NCBI GenBank assembly: GCA_963677785.2
Contig: CAXXDH010000002.1
Coordinates: 434,001-498,000, forward strand
DNA: 64,000 bases
Direction of reading: 5' to 3'
DNA from: G963665495 sp963677785
GTDB taxonomy: Bacteria > Desulfobacterota > Desulfovibrionia > Desulfovibrionales > Desulfovibrionaceae
How positions within the stretch are numbered: position 1 is the stretch's first letter; the number at the start of each line of letters is the position of its first letter. The notes under the pieces are model-generated. The model made no database searches and was not told where the DNA came from. It saw only the letters and a list, made by a program, of their open reading frames with translations. Positions 34,754 through 44,331 of the stretch are shown here, in pieces. The position numbers were made by a program, and so were the translations under genes.

Positions 34754-34975
34754 CTCGTTTCTCCGTTTTCTATTGATGTTGAAAAATAACGTGCCAGATA
34801 TTGCCAGGGTGTATCCCTGTCAGCAGCGTATTTCAAGTAGCAGGCAAGTCGTCTGCTGTAGTTGCAGGAAACTCAAGCACAAGTGGAGACGGAGGACGGA
34901 CATTCGCCGGGCGCATAACCAAAACAGGCCGACTGATGGAGCCGGCCTGTTGCAGTTGCGTATTGTTCCTAGTTA

Positions 34976-35752
34976 CTACGGATTATTAACCTGCACATAA
35001 ACGGTTGTTCCGGCATCCGTATAGGGACGGTAGTAGACGCCGTTGACGATATGGTAGGTGATGCCCGCGATGACGGTGACCGTGGCTGCCGCACCCAGCG
35101 TCCAGAGGAACGGACGGCCGTACCACCACGGAGGCGCCCCGTAGCCGTGCCAGGGCCCCGGACGCCACGGGCCGGGCCCTGCAGGCGGGCGCATGTGCCT
35201 GGGTCTGGGCGGTACAGGTCTGTTGGGGCCGTAATAGGGCGGACGTGTGGTTCCCGGGCGTCCTCTACCGGGGCCGGGATTGGGCCGGACATGATTGGGC
35301 GGGCGATTACCCGGCCTGTTGCCCGGCTGATTCCAACCAGGTCTGTTGCCCGGCCTGTTGCCAGGTTGGTTACCAGGTCTGTTGCCAGGTTGGTTACCAG
35401 GTCTGTTGCCCGGCCTGTTACCAGGTTGATTGCCCGGCCTGCCTCCCGGCCTGTTGATCTGCCTGTTGCCCTGCCTCTGGCCTGGGCCCTGATTGGGGCG
35501 TTGCCTGGGCTGGGTCCTGCTCGGGGCATTGCGGATATTGCTGCGTGCGGGCGACCCGCCTCTGCCCCGGTCACGTCCGCCACCGCCTCTTCTTCCACCC
35601 CCGCCGCCTCGACGGCCGTCACGTTGCGCGTACGCAAGATTCGGTTCGGGAGAAAAGGACAGACTCAGTATCGACGCATCGCAGACCAGGCCTGCAACGA
35701 GAATGCTCATAATCATCAGCTTCAGTGGTTGATTCCATTCGCTCATCCCCAT
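34976..35752 (-). CDS. Secreted Asn/Arg/Pro/Gly-repeat protein
   Basis: A 258-residue exported protein. An N-terminal hydrophobic segment (LMIMSILVAGLVCDASILSLS) leads into a Gly/Arg-rich stretch. Then come tandem N-R/Q-P-G units (about residues 100-150) and a Pro/Gly/Arg-rich segment. The C-terminal part is hydrophobic, YGRPFLWTLGAAATVTVIAG, then NGVYYRPYTDAGTTVYVQVN. The layout and C-terminus resemble small exported proteins encoded next to DUF2092 genes, as here (12 bp downstream of it). The strong positive charge suggests binding to polyanions or the cell surface; function unknown. Codon use in the repeat is unusual because of its composition. Confidence 0.82.
   Translation of the reverse strand: MGMSEWNQPLKLMIMSILVAGLVCDASILSLSFSPEPNLAYAQRDGRRGGGGGRRGGGGRDRGRGGSPARSNIRNAPSRTQPRQRPNQGPGQRQGNRQINRPGGRPGNQPGNRPGNRPGNQPGNRPGNQPGNRPGNRPGWNQPGNRPGNRPPNHVRPNPGPGRGRPGTTRPPYYGPNRPVPPRPRHMRPPAGPGPWRPGPWHGYGAPPWWYGRPFLWTLGAAATVTVIAGITYHIVNGVYYRPYTDAGTTVYVQVNNP
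35303..35456 (-). repeat. In-gene tandem repeat encoding NRPG/NQPG units
   Basis: About twelve 12-bp units of the form AAC-CGG/CAG-CCG-GGC, imperfectly conserved, encode the N-R/Q-P-G array. Near-identical higher-order copies (CCAGGTCTGTTGCCAGGTTG on the plus strand) suggest recent expansion by slippage. Confidence 0.9.
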
Positions 35753-35764
35753 GATACACCCCCT

Positions 35765-36550
35765 TTATTGTGCTTCCGCAGGGTCGGGATTATCAATGGA
35801 TTCTTCGGCAGAAGAGAGTATCTCCGCCTGGGAAGCTCCTTCAGGAGGCGAAAATTCAAAGCTTGCCGCCTTGATATCGGGGTGGGTGTTCCAGTCTTCG
35901 TAGCAAATCATGAATTGCGGATTGCCGTACTGGGTCTTGTCGGTGATGACGATCCGGCTGGGCAGGGGCTTGTCGCCGTCGGCTATCCAGACCTGCCAAT
36001 CCACCTGAAGTTGACGGAAGGCGAGGTGGTGGTACAATTTCCCCTCCATTTCCACCGCCTGTACATAGGTCCCGGTAATGATATTGGGAAAAATCGCGCC
36101 AAAGGGATCGGCCTTGATGAGATCCGCCGTCGGGACATTCAGGTCGAATTTTTCCAGTAGAAAGTCCACTGCGCTATCCAGTCCGATAGGTACGGCGAGC
36201 AGTTGGTAGGTGTTGACCGTTTGGTCAAGCAGGGCAAAGTTTTTTCCGTTGATGATGCTGAGGGTGTTGGAAGCGTCGCCCAAAGTTTCCGACCTGGCCT
36301 TGTCGGGCCGTTGTACGAGACTTTTGGATACCCGGTGAAATTGGAGTTTTTCACCATTGGGAAAGACCCGGTTTTCAAACACATTGCTTGTGACGCTGTA
36401 GGATTTGAGAGATGCCATATAGTCGCACATCTCTTTGAACAGCTTTTTGGCTTCCGGGTCGACCTCCTGGGGCAGACCATAGGCTGTGGAAATACTGAAC
36501 AGGGACAGGCATAATACAAGGCAACCCAGTACTTTTAGTTTCATACGCAT
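35765..36550 (-). CDS. DUF2092-like exported protein
   Basis: A 261-residue protein with a signal peptide (LKVLGCLVLCLSLFSISTAYG). The mature part begins DPEAKKLFKEMCDYMASLKS, a typical start of the DUF2092 family, which has a LolA/outer-membrane lipoprotein carrier-like fold. Further segments are FHRVSKSLVQRPDKARSETL and PLPSRIVITDKTQYGNPQFM. A GGAGGT site precedes two close ATGs; 36550 is used here, and 36544 is equally possible. It probably acts in the periplasm. It is first in a two-gene operon with the repeat protein, so the two likely work together. The family name is by recognition of overall pattern. Confidence 0.82.
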   Translation of the reverse strand: MRMKLKVLGCLVLCLSLFSISTAYGLPQEVDPEAKKLFKEMCDYMASLKSYSVTSNVFENRVFPNGEKLQFHRVSKSLVQRPDKARSETLGDASNTLSIINGKNFALLDQTVNTYQLLAVPIGLDSAVDFLLEKFDLNVPTADLIKADPFGAIFPNIITGTYVQAVEMEGKLYHHLAFRQLQVDWQVWIADGDKPLPSRIVITDKTQYGNPQFMICYEDWNTHPDIKAASFEFSPPEGASQAEILSSAEESIDNPDPAEAQ

Positions 36551-37018
36551 GGTACCTCCATAAAGAAATGCAGAGAGCACTCAGTGCATGAAAGGTCTTT
36601 CTCTTTCCGCGCTGAGTTATCAGGAAGGCTACGCCATTGGCGGGCCGGTGGCGTATGCCGTGGGCGCATACCGTCAGGTATTTCCGCTCCTGAAATTAAA
36701 TAGCAATAAAATTACGATACTCTTTTTGTGTACATGGGAAAAAGAGTAATGTCAGTACATCTATTGTAAAAAAATGGTATTTTACATACGGAAATACTCA
36801 GCCGGCGTGCTGATATTGTCCAGAGGCCCATGTCGGCATATAAATGCCTTACATTTTATCTGGTTATTATCAATGACCGACCACTCACACGGTGAGAAAG
36901 AGGCAGCACGCGCAAGAGGTTTTCTTCCTTTGAAAAGTCAGCTAAAGGATATGCAATTCACATTGCAATTGAAAACAGCACCATACACGTCCTAAATAAT
37001 AGGAGATGACCTACCTCC
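36551..37018. other. Divergent intergenic region between DUF2092-like and PilZ genes
   Basis: About 470 bp with no supported gene. It is GC-rich near 36625-36685 and AT-rich after 36690. The promoters of both flanking units must lie here; none stands out. Confidence 0.45.
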
Positions 37019-37888
37019 ATGATTGCGCTTCCCAGGATACTTTGCAACAAGCCGGCAGTTTGTAAGGAAAACATTGATCTTTTGGAAAAAGCCATGGAAG
37101 TTGGAAGTTCTTTCCCCACCTGGGTGAAAGATCAGAGGGCTTCCCATGGTCAGCCCAATTTGACCCTTTATCTGTCGAAACTTGGTAAAAAAAATCTGAT
37201 TTTTGAAGAAATAGACAATGCGCGGATCAGTAAATCCTGGGAAGGATCCCTCGTGTTGTGCCGTTTTGAAATTCGTACGGTACCAGGGGTTCAACCGGAG
37301 CTCTATCAGTTTCGCAGCAATCTTCTGGGATTTGAGAATCGGGATAATGGTACGAAACTTATCGCTCTTAAATGGCCTCAATCCATTGAAAAGAATACTC
37401 AACGGCGTTTCGTACGCGTTGATTTGCATGAAAGGACCCTCCCGCGTGTGCTGGCCTGGGGAATTCGTTTCAAGCAGACGCCTCCTGTGATCAACATTAA
37501 AAATTTGGGAAAACCGATTTTCAGTTTTGATCCCGCCCAAAAAAATAGTGTCAACGTACATGACATATCGGAAGGCGGGATCCGCGTGTCCCTGGTTCCC
37601 ACCGAGTCCGAAGAGCTGGTGTTGTATATCCAGCCGCAGCATTATTTGCTCCTGCTGCTCTCTCTGCCGCAAAAAGATGGAGAAAAAGACCAGAAGCTGC
37701 TCGTAGTGGCTCGTATCGCGCGTATGCAAAAACATCCACGGGGCCGGGTCAGCCTGGGGCTCGAATTCCTGTTTGTTGCTGGTAAAAATCCGCAGACAGG
37801 CGCTTTTGTCTGGTTGAAAGTGGAAGGGAAAGGAATTGACAGGCTCAAACTCTGGGTTGCGGAGCGGTTCCTGGAAGTAAGTCCCTGA
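37019..37888 (+). CDS. PilZ-domain protein, probable c-di-GMP effector (paralogue)
   Basis: A 289-residue protein with the same plan as the protein at 14609-15490. An N-terminal beta-rich domain (about 20-125) is followed by PilZ motifs RRFVR (129-133) and DISEGG (182-187), which are closer to consensus than in the paralogue. The C-terminal helix begins WLKVEGKGIDRLKLWVAERF. No membrane segment. AATAGGAG lies about 14 nt upstream of the ATG. It is probably a cytoplasmic receptor linking c-di-GMP to motility or surface behaviour; no target gene is adjacent. Confidence 0.9.
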   Translation: MIALPRILCNKPAVCKENIDLLEKAMEVGSSFPTWVKDQRASHGQPNLTLYLSKLGKKNLIFEEIDNARISKSWEGSLVLCRFEIRTVPGVQPELYQFRSNLLGFENRDNGTKLIALKWPQSIEKNTQRRFVRVDLHERTLPRVLAWGIRFKQTPPVINIKNLGKPIFSFDPAQKNSVNVHDISEGGIRVSLVPTESEELVLYIQPQHYLLLLLSLPQKDGEKDQKLLVVARIARMQKHPRGRVSLGLEFLFVAGKNPQTGAFVWLKVEGKGIDRLKLWVAERFLEVSP

Positions 37889-37928
37889 ATGCCCCATCTT
37901 AAAACTGACTAGCAGCTGCTAACCTCGT

Positions 37929-38186
37929 TCATTTGCGCATTTTGGGCAGGTTGCGCAACAAATCATCAGGATCCACTCCTGCCAGCCCCACCTCATTCAA
38001 TTCGATTCCTATTTCGTTGCCGTACGCGATCAAAGTCCGGAGGACTTCGCAATAGGCGGTAACCCTGCCTTGATTAAACGCATTGTTATGCAGGCGGCAC
38101 TGGTCCGCCGCTTCCTGCGCGTTGTAGACGATCCAGTTCAGGGTATCGCGCGTATAAACGGCAAGGAGTTTGTCTTTTTTGCTCAT
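37929..38186 (-). CDS. Small helical protein of unknown function (85 aa)
   Basis: An 85-residue all-alpha protein starting MSKKDKLLAVYTRDTLNWIV. It has CRLHNNAFNQGRVTAYCEVL in the middle and ends DPDDLLRNLPKMRK. The start at 38186 has AGGA 7 nt upstream; longer starts at 38204 and 38240 lack good sites. Composition and codon use are normal for the core genome. It is convergent with the PilZ gene. Not recognised beyond being a conserved-looking small soluble protein. Confidence 0.75.
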   Translation of the reverse strand: MSKKDKLLAVYTRDTLNWIVYNAQEAADQCRLHNNAFNQGRVTAYCEVLRTLIAYGNEIGIELNEVGLAGVDPDDLLRNLPKMRK

Positions 38187-38958
38187 GGCGTCATCCTGCT
38201 GCATTTGTGTCTTTCCCCAGTGTAGCTTTCGGATACGCATTTTTCAAGAAGCGGCGGACAGATGGTTTTTCCGACATTGAACAGCGTTGGATATACAGTA
38301 TTCGTAGGGAGAATTCGGTTAAACAAGGCGTTTAGTCTGAAATAACATACTGCACAGAATGAAGAAATATAACTGGAAGTGGGTATGAGATTATGTGTTG
38401 GATGTGACCATGGATGCCTATTCGCATCATCCCATCAGTATATTGCCGGGAATAAAGTATGGTGAGAAGAGGCTTGTCCACTTTAGTCAGAGAATGGGAG
38501 CGAGAACCTTAACACATAATTTCGCCGAAGAGTTTCCCAGAGATTTTCTGGATCAGAAACGATTTGCGCGCAAGGCCTGATAAAATTATTATTTTCTTAT
38601 TAATATATAGTATTTGTATAATATATATAGTTTTATAACTATGAAATGTAATGTTTGTATTTTTGTGAGTATGGTAGTTGTCAGCCTGTTGTTGTTTGAT
38701 GGCGGTTCTGGTAACTCGATATGACACTTTAGGCATGTTTCATATCAAAATATTTGTAATTCATTGTAGCCTGCTATGTGTGCGGGACAATCTAATTGAA
38801 GCCCTCCGAAAAAGAGAGGGTCGTGCATGTGTAACTTATGGCGCAGTGGGTGCATATTTTGTGAAGCCATATGGAAATTGGATGATTATTTGGGATTCTC
38901 CTAAATATGTTGTGTTTTGAACTGGTTATCTAAAAATAAATAATCTAAAAATTTTTTT
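38187..38958. other. AT-rich intergenic region upstream of the propeller/KAP gene
   Basis: About 770 bp, very AT-rich from 38580. Two short frames exist on the plus strand (38395-38580 and 38678-38920; the second would give 80 residues ending FVKPYGNWMIIWDSPKYVVF). They have no ribosome site and no recognisable domain, so I do not call them genes. Confidence 0.5.
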
Positions 38959-41900
38959 ATGGAAACATCACATTCTAGTCAAGTTCGAAATCAGCCCCCG
39001 AGAAAACGAACCAAAGGTAGTTCTTGGGGACAAGGCATCTGGATTCCTCTCCTCGTTTTTGTCCTGCTTGCGGCAGGAGCTATTTCATTTGCCTTATTAT
39101 ACCAGCCGCCTAAAGGGGAAGCTTTGAATCCTGCCTGGTGGCGTTCCTCAGACCGCTGGCTTTATCCGCTGGAAATCAACCCGCAAAGAAAATTGCCTGT
39201 TTTATTGGGGGTGCTTTACGATGTCTGCTACATGGATAACGTTGTTGTTGCCGTGGGCGCTAGAGGCATTTTTCTTACGAGTAAAGACGGCGGGGCCAGT
39301 TGGAATGAGGTCAAGTCCGGTACGAGGCGGAATTTTTATTCCGTAACAGCCTTACCCGGAGGGATTTTTGTGGCAGTGGGGCAGGGGGGCGCTATTTTCA
39401 GAAGTAAAAATCATGGGGAGAGCTGGAGTGAGGTTGCCTCGGGTACGAATACGCAGCTTCATTCCATTACGTCGACGTCGAATAAGACCCTGATCGCAGT
39501 AGGCGTAGATGGAGTTATCTTGCGCAGCATTGATGACGGTGAAAGCTGGAGTACTGTAGACTCTGGTACGCATAAGTGGCTTATGTCCATTACTTCGGTG
39601 TCTCAAATGACACTTGTCGCAGTTGGATCTGATGGAATTATGTTGCGCAGCACAGATAATGGAGAGAATTGGAGTGCAATTACACTGGAAAATATTTCTT
39701 TACACTCTGTAGCGAATACGCAGAATGGTACTTTGATCGCCGTGGGGACTGGTCGTTACATTTTACGCAGCACAGACAACGGGAAGAGTTGGAGTAAAAT
39801 CGATAGCGGCATGAATGTTTCGCTTCGCTTAGTGACGGCGACGTCGAATGGTACTCTGGTAGCCGTAGGGTTTGGTTGTGATATTCTGCGTAGCACAGAT
39901 GACGGGAAGAGTTGGAGTGAAATCGATTCTGATGAAAACGTTTCGATTCGTGCTGTGACGATGGCGTCTGACGGGATCCTGATTGCAGTGGGCGAGGAAG
40001 GCCTCATTTTGCGAAGCTCGGACCTCGGGGAGCACTGGGATAAAGTTTTTTCGGGGAAATACTGGTCGCTTAGTTCCGTGACTTCGACGCCGGCCGGCAC
40101 TTTGATCGCCTTGGGAGGAAACACAATCCTGCGTGGCAAGGACGACGGGAGCAGCTGGTGGGAAGTTGTCCTGAACAAACAGCAATGGATTAGTTCTGTG
40201 ACGATAACACCGGCTGGCTCTCTGGTCGCAATAGGGGGAGATTGCTTCCTGCGCAGCGAGAACGACGGGATGAGCTGGAACAAAGTTACTTTGGATATAC
40301 AGGGGCTTATGTCCGTGACAACTGCTGCAAGTGGGATTCTGGTCGCCGTTGGAGACGATGGCAGGATCTTGCGTAGTGAGGACGACGGGATCAGCTGGAA
40401 TGCGGTTGTCTCGGGTACGGATACAACGCTCAACGCCATAGCAGCAACATCGGCAGGTTCGCTTGTCGCTGTGGGTGGGGGGGGTATTATCCTGCGGAGC
40501 AAAGATGCCGGTGCCAGCTGGGACATGACCAGCTTAGGCGAGAAGAAGTGGTTTAACTCAGTAATAGCGGCGCCGGACGGAATTTTGGTTGCTGTGGGGC
40601 AAACAGGGCTTGTTATGCGCAGCACGGACGACGGGGCAAACTGGGACACTGTCAACACGGTAACGAATGGGAATTTGTTGTCTGTGGCGGCCTCATCGAA
40701 TGGAGCTCTGGTAGCTGTGGGAGACCACTGTCGTATCTTGCGTAGTGAGGATAAAGGAACAAGTTGGAGCAGGGTTGCTTCGGAGGAGGATGGATATCTT
40801 TATTCCGTTATGGGGACGGCGGACAGTACCTTTGTAGCCGTGGGCTTGGGCGGCGTCATAATGCGTAGCACAGATAACGGGAAGACATGGACGAATAAAC
40901 TCGCCTACAGAAAGCTGCCGGCATGGTGGCTGTATTTGTTGCTGATTTTTATTGCCGCTGTCTGCACCTGGTGGGCGCGATGCCGGGCTAAGTCCTCATT
41001 GAAACCGGACTCCCTTGTCGATAAGGTTATTAAGGACACCCCTGTCGAACGAATTTCTGAAGATCGTTTGCAAATGGCTTCCCATGCCAGCGGCATGGCC
41101 AATTTTTTGCGCAATCCTGCAACACGTCCACCCTTGGCACTAGGGGTGTGCGGCGACTGGGGCAGCGGCAAGAGCTCATTGATGCATCTGTTGGAAAAAG
41201 AACTGGAGCAAGACGGTGTTTGCCCGGTTTGGTTCAACGCTTGGCATCATCAACAGGAGCCCTCCATGCTCGCCGTCCTGTTGGAGAACATTCGTAACCA
41301 AGCAGTTCCGACCTTATCGCGGCACCCGATTCTTTTCCTGGTATTTCATGGGCGTATGCTTTTATTACGCACCATCGCTAATCCACTGGCCACTTGCATC
41401 CTTTTTTCATTCCTGGTGGTTGGTTTAATCTTTTTGTTTAGTTTTTATGAAGGCGGGTCAATTGCTGCTTGTTTTGGAGAGTGTCTTGCTGCATTCAGCC
41501 AAGCTGCTACAAAGGGGGCATGGACAGGCAAACTAACCGGTCTGCTCTCGAATGCCAAAGTGTTGGGCATTGTTCTGATCGGTCTCACGTTTTTGTATAT
41601 GTGGAGTGCCAGTCTGGTGCTGCCAGATTTGTTTCGTGCTTTTCCCCTCTCGCCTGGCAAACTTCTTGCGACCATGTCGGGTGATTTCAAATGGCGCGCA
41701 GCCGAGGGGCAGACAGCCTTTCGGCTCCGTTTTGCCCGCCATTTCGAAACGGTTTGTAAGGCCCTGGCGCCGCGTTATATGTGTATTTTTGTTGACGACC
41801 TGGACCGCTGCCAACCCAATAAGGCTATGGAGGTTTTGGAAGCAGTGAACTACCTTGTTAGCAATGGAAACTGCTTTGTCATCCTGGGGCTGGACAGAAA

Positions 41901-42924
41901 AAAAGTCGAGGGTTTGGTCGGCATGGCCATGGGTGAGCTATCCAAAGAATTTGTTGAACAGGATTCGAAGTTGATGGCAACTGCAGTAAAATGTGATGTG
42001 GTGGATGAACGGGCGATAAAGCGAAAATATGCCAGGAACTATCTTGAAAAGCTCATTAGTCTCTACATTCCCGTTCAAAAACTCGATAGTGATGCAACAA
42101 AAGGACTGATGTGCGATGAAGCATCATCAGCTGATTGCAAGGAAAATCGGCTGAATGTGTTATCAAAGGCCTATAGTCTGAGTAACAAAGTTTTACCTTT
42201 ACTGGTTGTTTTGCTGATAGCCGCATGTATTGGCTACGGCTTGTATTCAATACCAATTCTATTTGACTCTGTTAAAAAGAGTTATGTGGCATCTATGTCA
42301 AAACAAGCTCAACTTAAATCTAGTAAATTGGAGAATTTCAAACTACAACCGTTATTTGATAAAGAAATAAAAGAATCTGAATATGATAGAAATAAGACAG
42401 ACGAATTTCATCGGTCACTGATACTGGAAAGCCGTGGAGCTCTTTTTTTTAAAGACTGGTCGCTAATAGGTATTATTATTATTTGTTATGGCATGATATT
42501 GTTTTATCAGCGTATGGTTCTTAAACGTAGAATTGACAAAGTAGGTGATTCAAAAACGTATATTGATGCTTTAAAGATTTGGAGAGGACTTGTTCAATCC
42601 TATATCAATACCCCGCGTGGCCTCAAAAGATTTCTCAATCAAACGCGATATATGGCCATGAGAAATCGTGCATATTCAGATCAGCATTCATTTGATGATA
42701 AGTCAATCGCAGAAGCAGATATTGTTGCTGTTTCAGCTATGTTATACGTTTTATATTGTAACAATAATAAGGATATACCAACTGTTGCTAAAAATTTTAC
42801 ATCTGAATGTAAGAAAGATACTAATATTCAAGGTTATATTAAAGAGCATAAGAATAAGTTTGGAAAAAGTCCATTTGATAATGCTGGGATAATAGATCAA
42901 GTTCTGCAATTTCAGGATATGTAG
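38959..42924 (+). CDS. Membrane KAP-family P-loop NTPase fused to 14 Ycf48-like propeller blades
   Basis: A 1321-residue fusion. TM near 29-49; then 14 repeats of about 41 residues (79-652), each like AVGxxGxILRSxDxGxSW, matching Ycf48/BNR propeller blades. Fourteen equals two seven-bladed propellers, expected outside the cytoplasm. TM near 656-673. The KAP NTPase follows: Walker A GDWGSGKSSL (from residue 732), WFNAWHHQQEPSMLAVLLEN, two inserted TMs (about 805-831 and 869-890) and Walker B CIFVDDLDRCQ (about 943-953). A C-terminal part has TMs near 1078-1102 and 1167-1187, then TPRGLKRFLNQ, the typical KAP end. KAP NTPases are membrane ATPases, several linked to phage defence; role here unknown. 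No ribosome site; the 3' third is AT-rich, suggesting transfer. Confidence 0.92.
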   Translation: METSHSSQVRNQPPRKRTKGSSWGQGIWIPLLVFVLLAAGAISFALLYQPPKGEALNPAWWRSSDRWLYPLEINPQRKLPVLLGVLYDVCYMDNVVVAVGARGIFLTSKDGGASWNEVKSGTRRNFYSVTALPGGIFVAVGQGGAIFRSKNHGESWSEVASGTNTQLHSITSTSNKTLIAVGVDGVILRSIDDGESWSTVDSGTHKWLMSITSVSQMTLVAVGSDGIMLRSTDNGENWSAITLENISLHSVANTQNGTLIAVGTGRYILRSTDNGKSWSKIDSGMNVSLRLVTATSNGTLVAVGFGCDILRSTDDGKSWSEIDSDENVSIRAVTMASDGILIAVGEEGLILRSSDLGEHWDKVFSGKYWSLSSVTSTPAGTLIALGGNTILRGKDDGSSWWEVVLNKQQWISSVTITPAGSLVAIGGDCFLRSENDGMSWNKVTLDIQGLMSVTTAASGILVAVGDDGRILRSEDDGISWNAVVSGTDTTLNAIAATSAGSLVAVGGGGIILRSKDAGASWDMTSLGEKKWFNSVIAAPDGILVAVGQTGLVMRSTDDGANWDTVNTVTNGNLLSVAASSNGALVAVGDHCRILRSEDKGTSWSRVASEEDGYLYSVMGTADSTFVAVGLGGVIMRSTDNGKTWTNKLAYRKLPAWWLYLLLIFIAAVCTWWARCRAKSSLKPDSLVDKVIKDTPVERISEDRLQMASHASGMANFLRNPATRPPLALGVCGDWGSGKSSLMHLLEKELEQDGVCPVWFNAWHHQQEPSMLAVLLENIRNQAVPTLSRHPILFLVFHGRMLLLRTIANPLATCILFSFLVVGLIFLFSFYEGGSIAACFGECLAAFSQAATKGAWTGKLTGLLSNAKVLGIVLIGLTFLYMWSASLVLPDLFRAFPLSPGKLLATMSGDFKWRAAEGQTAFRLRFARHFETVCKALAPRYMCIFVDDLDRCQPNKAMEVLEAVNYLVSNGNCFVILGLDRKKVEGLVGMAMGELSKEFVEQDSKLMATAVKCDVVDERAIKRKYARNYLEKLISLYIPVQKLDSDATKGLMCDEASSADCKENRLNVLSKAYSLSNKVLPLLVVLLIAACIGYGLYSIPILFDSVKKSYVASMSKQAQLKSSKLENFKLQPLFDKEIKESEYDRNKTDEFHRSLILESRGALFFKDWSLIGIIIICYGMILFYQRMVLKRRIDKVGDSKTYIDALKIWRGLVQSYINTPRGLKRFLNQTRYMAMRNRAYSDQHSFDDKSIAEADIVAVSAMLYVLYCNNNKDIPTVAKNFTSECKKDTNIQGYIKEHKNKFGKSPFDNAGIIDQVLQFQDM

Positions 42925-43246
42925 GTTAGCCTGCTGATCTTCAGCTTATTTAATTTAATAAGCGGCAGGAGTTTTTGTCCACCCGACTTTGAAGGAAGAG
43001 TACTCATAGCTGCAGCCTAAGTGATCGGACGTATGCAAAGCTATAGCTGAGATATCGCTAGTTGAAAAAACTACCGCCCTCATTTGAGGCAGCACGTGCA
43101 GGCGGGACGGGAGTGGAATTAGCGTTGTCGCGGATGAAGTTCGCGAGCCGGCGTAAAAAATACCTCAGCCATCAGTGGGGACGGCCAGGCAACCGGCAAT
43201 ATCCAGATTGAAGTGAAGCGCAATAAGTTGCGCGAAGGGTGAGCCG
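42925..43246. other. Intergenic stretch with possible chemoreceptor remnant
   Basis: No intact gene. Between about 43085 and 43160 on the plus strand the frames read EAARAG and, one frame off, VVADEVRE. These are the two ends of the conserved chemoreceptor hairpin tip, so this may be a scrap of a lost chemoreceptor gene. Confidence 0.35.
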
Positions 43247-44107
43247 TCAGCGAACAATGACCTCGGGGGCTCCCAGCATTTTTTTGATATGTTGCAGGTA
43301 AGGGCCGTTGAGGAGTTCTTCCCGGATCGTCCCCTTGGGCAGGCGTTTTTGATTGATGATAACCCTGGAGCGTTCTTTGGTACGGCGGTTATCGTAGATC
43401 ATGGCGGAAAAATACGCCTTGCCGAAGGCTTCTCCTTTGTCGCCCAAAAAATTCCAGCTGCAACCTGAGACATTGCAGGGAGTGTATTCGTCCAGATTAC
43501 CCAACACCAGATTCTCGGTTTGCGTACGCCGGCCTGTCATATTGTTGATGATGAACAGATTGTAGTAAGCGTCGAGGATTTCCCATTGCTTGCTGGACTT
43601 GTCCTGTGCTTCCAGGATCGAATGGTCGATGGCGGTTCCATCCGGCTTGAGAGAAAAAACATGTACCAGACGGGAGTTGATGTGAAAATTATCCAGTACG
43701 GCCGCCAGCGCCTTGGCCACATGATCGCATTTCAGCTTGGGCTTGGGGCCTATTCCCGTGCGCAGGCGTTGCGCCCACATGCGGGTGATGCGTTTCAGAT
43801 TCCTGTAGTTTCTGATGCCGTTTTCGGACCGTTCCTCATCAAGCGCGTCTTCGGTATTGGCATGGGCGAATTCCCGGAGCCAGTCCAGAAACGCTTGCTG
43901 TGAGGAGAACTGCCGCATACGCAGCAGATCTAGAAAATCCGGATCCACGTCTTTGGCTTCTACACCGTCGAATTCTTCCTGGTACAGCTTTTCCAGTTTG
44001 CTTTTTTCCGAATGGTTGTCCTGGCAGGAGCAAAGCAGGAAAGCACTTGTCAGAATACCCGCGCAGATAAGGATCGAAGCAATAGAGAATGAATGGGATT
44101 TTGTCAT
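43247..44107 (-). CDS. Transglutaminase-like lipoprotein
   Basis: A 286-residue lipoprotein. The signal sequence has a lipobox-like LLCSC (acylated Cys26 or Cys28), so the protein is likely membrane anchored in the periplasm. The body fits a papain-like/transglutaminase fold with a candidate triad: Cys127 (LKCDHVAKAL), His162 (IDHSILEAQ) and Asp179 (WEILDAYYNLF). Many bacterial members are cysteine proteases or amidases acting on peptides or cell-wall material. The activity is inferred from motif spacing only. It is isolated on the minus strand between the KAP gene and rnpB. Confidence 0.82.
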   Translation of the reverse strand: MTKSHSFSIASILICAGILTSAFLLCSCQDNHSEKSKLEKLYQEEFDGVEAKDVDPDFLDLLRMRQFSSQQAFLDWLREFAHANTEDALDEERSENGIRNYRNLKRITRMWAQRLRTGIGPKPKLKCDHVAKALAAVLDNFHINSRLVHVFSLKPDGTAIDHSILEAQDKSSKQWEILDAYYNLFIINNMTGRRTQTENLVLGNLDEYTPCNVSGCSWNFLGDKGEAFGKAYFSAMIYDNRRTKERSRVIINQKRLPKGTIREELLNGPYLQHIKKMLGAPEVIVR

Positions 44108-44331
44108 TATGCCTGCCGTATTTTGAAATGGAAGTATTTGAATCAGTAAGAAAAACTACGAAGTGTAATTGCTTTGAAAATGAAAGAAGATACTAAGAGC
44201 ACAAGTTCGTTTTTAGCGCAATGCTTTCTTGGGCTCAAGATGAAATTTTTCTCTAGGGCAGAAACTGCCCGCGAGAAAAAATATGATAAGAAAGGCAGTG
44301 CCGTAGACGGCATTGGTTGTCATTAAAAAAA

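Noticed and set aside
35303..35456. Short regular repeats considered as a CRISPR array
   Set aside because: Units are 12 bp, in frame, and encode NRPG/NQPG; no spacers.
38395..38920. Two short plus-strand frames upstream of the KAP gene
   Set aside because: No ribosome sites, no recognisable domain, AT-rich context; could be remnants but unsupported.
39190..40920. Repeats in the KAP gene considered as a DNA-level repeat array
   Set aside because: The periodicity is at protein level (41-residue blades) with divergent DNA; it is a propeller.
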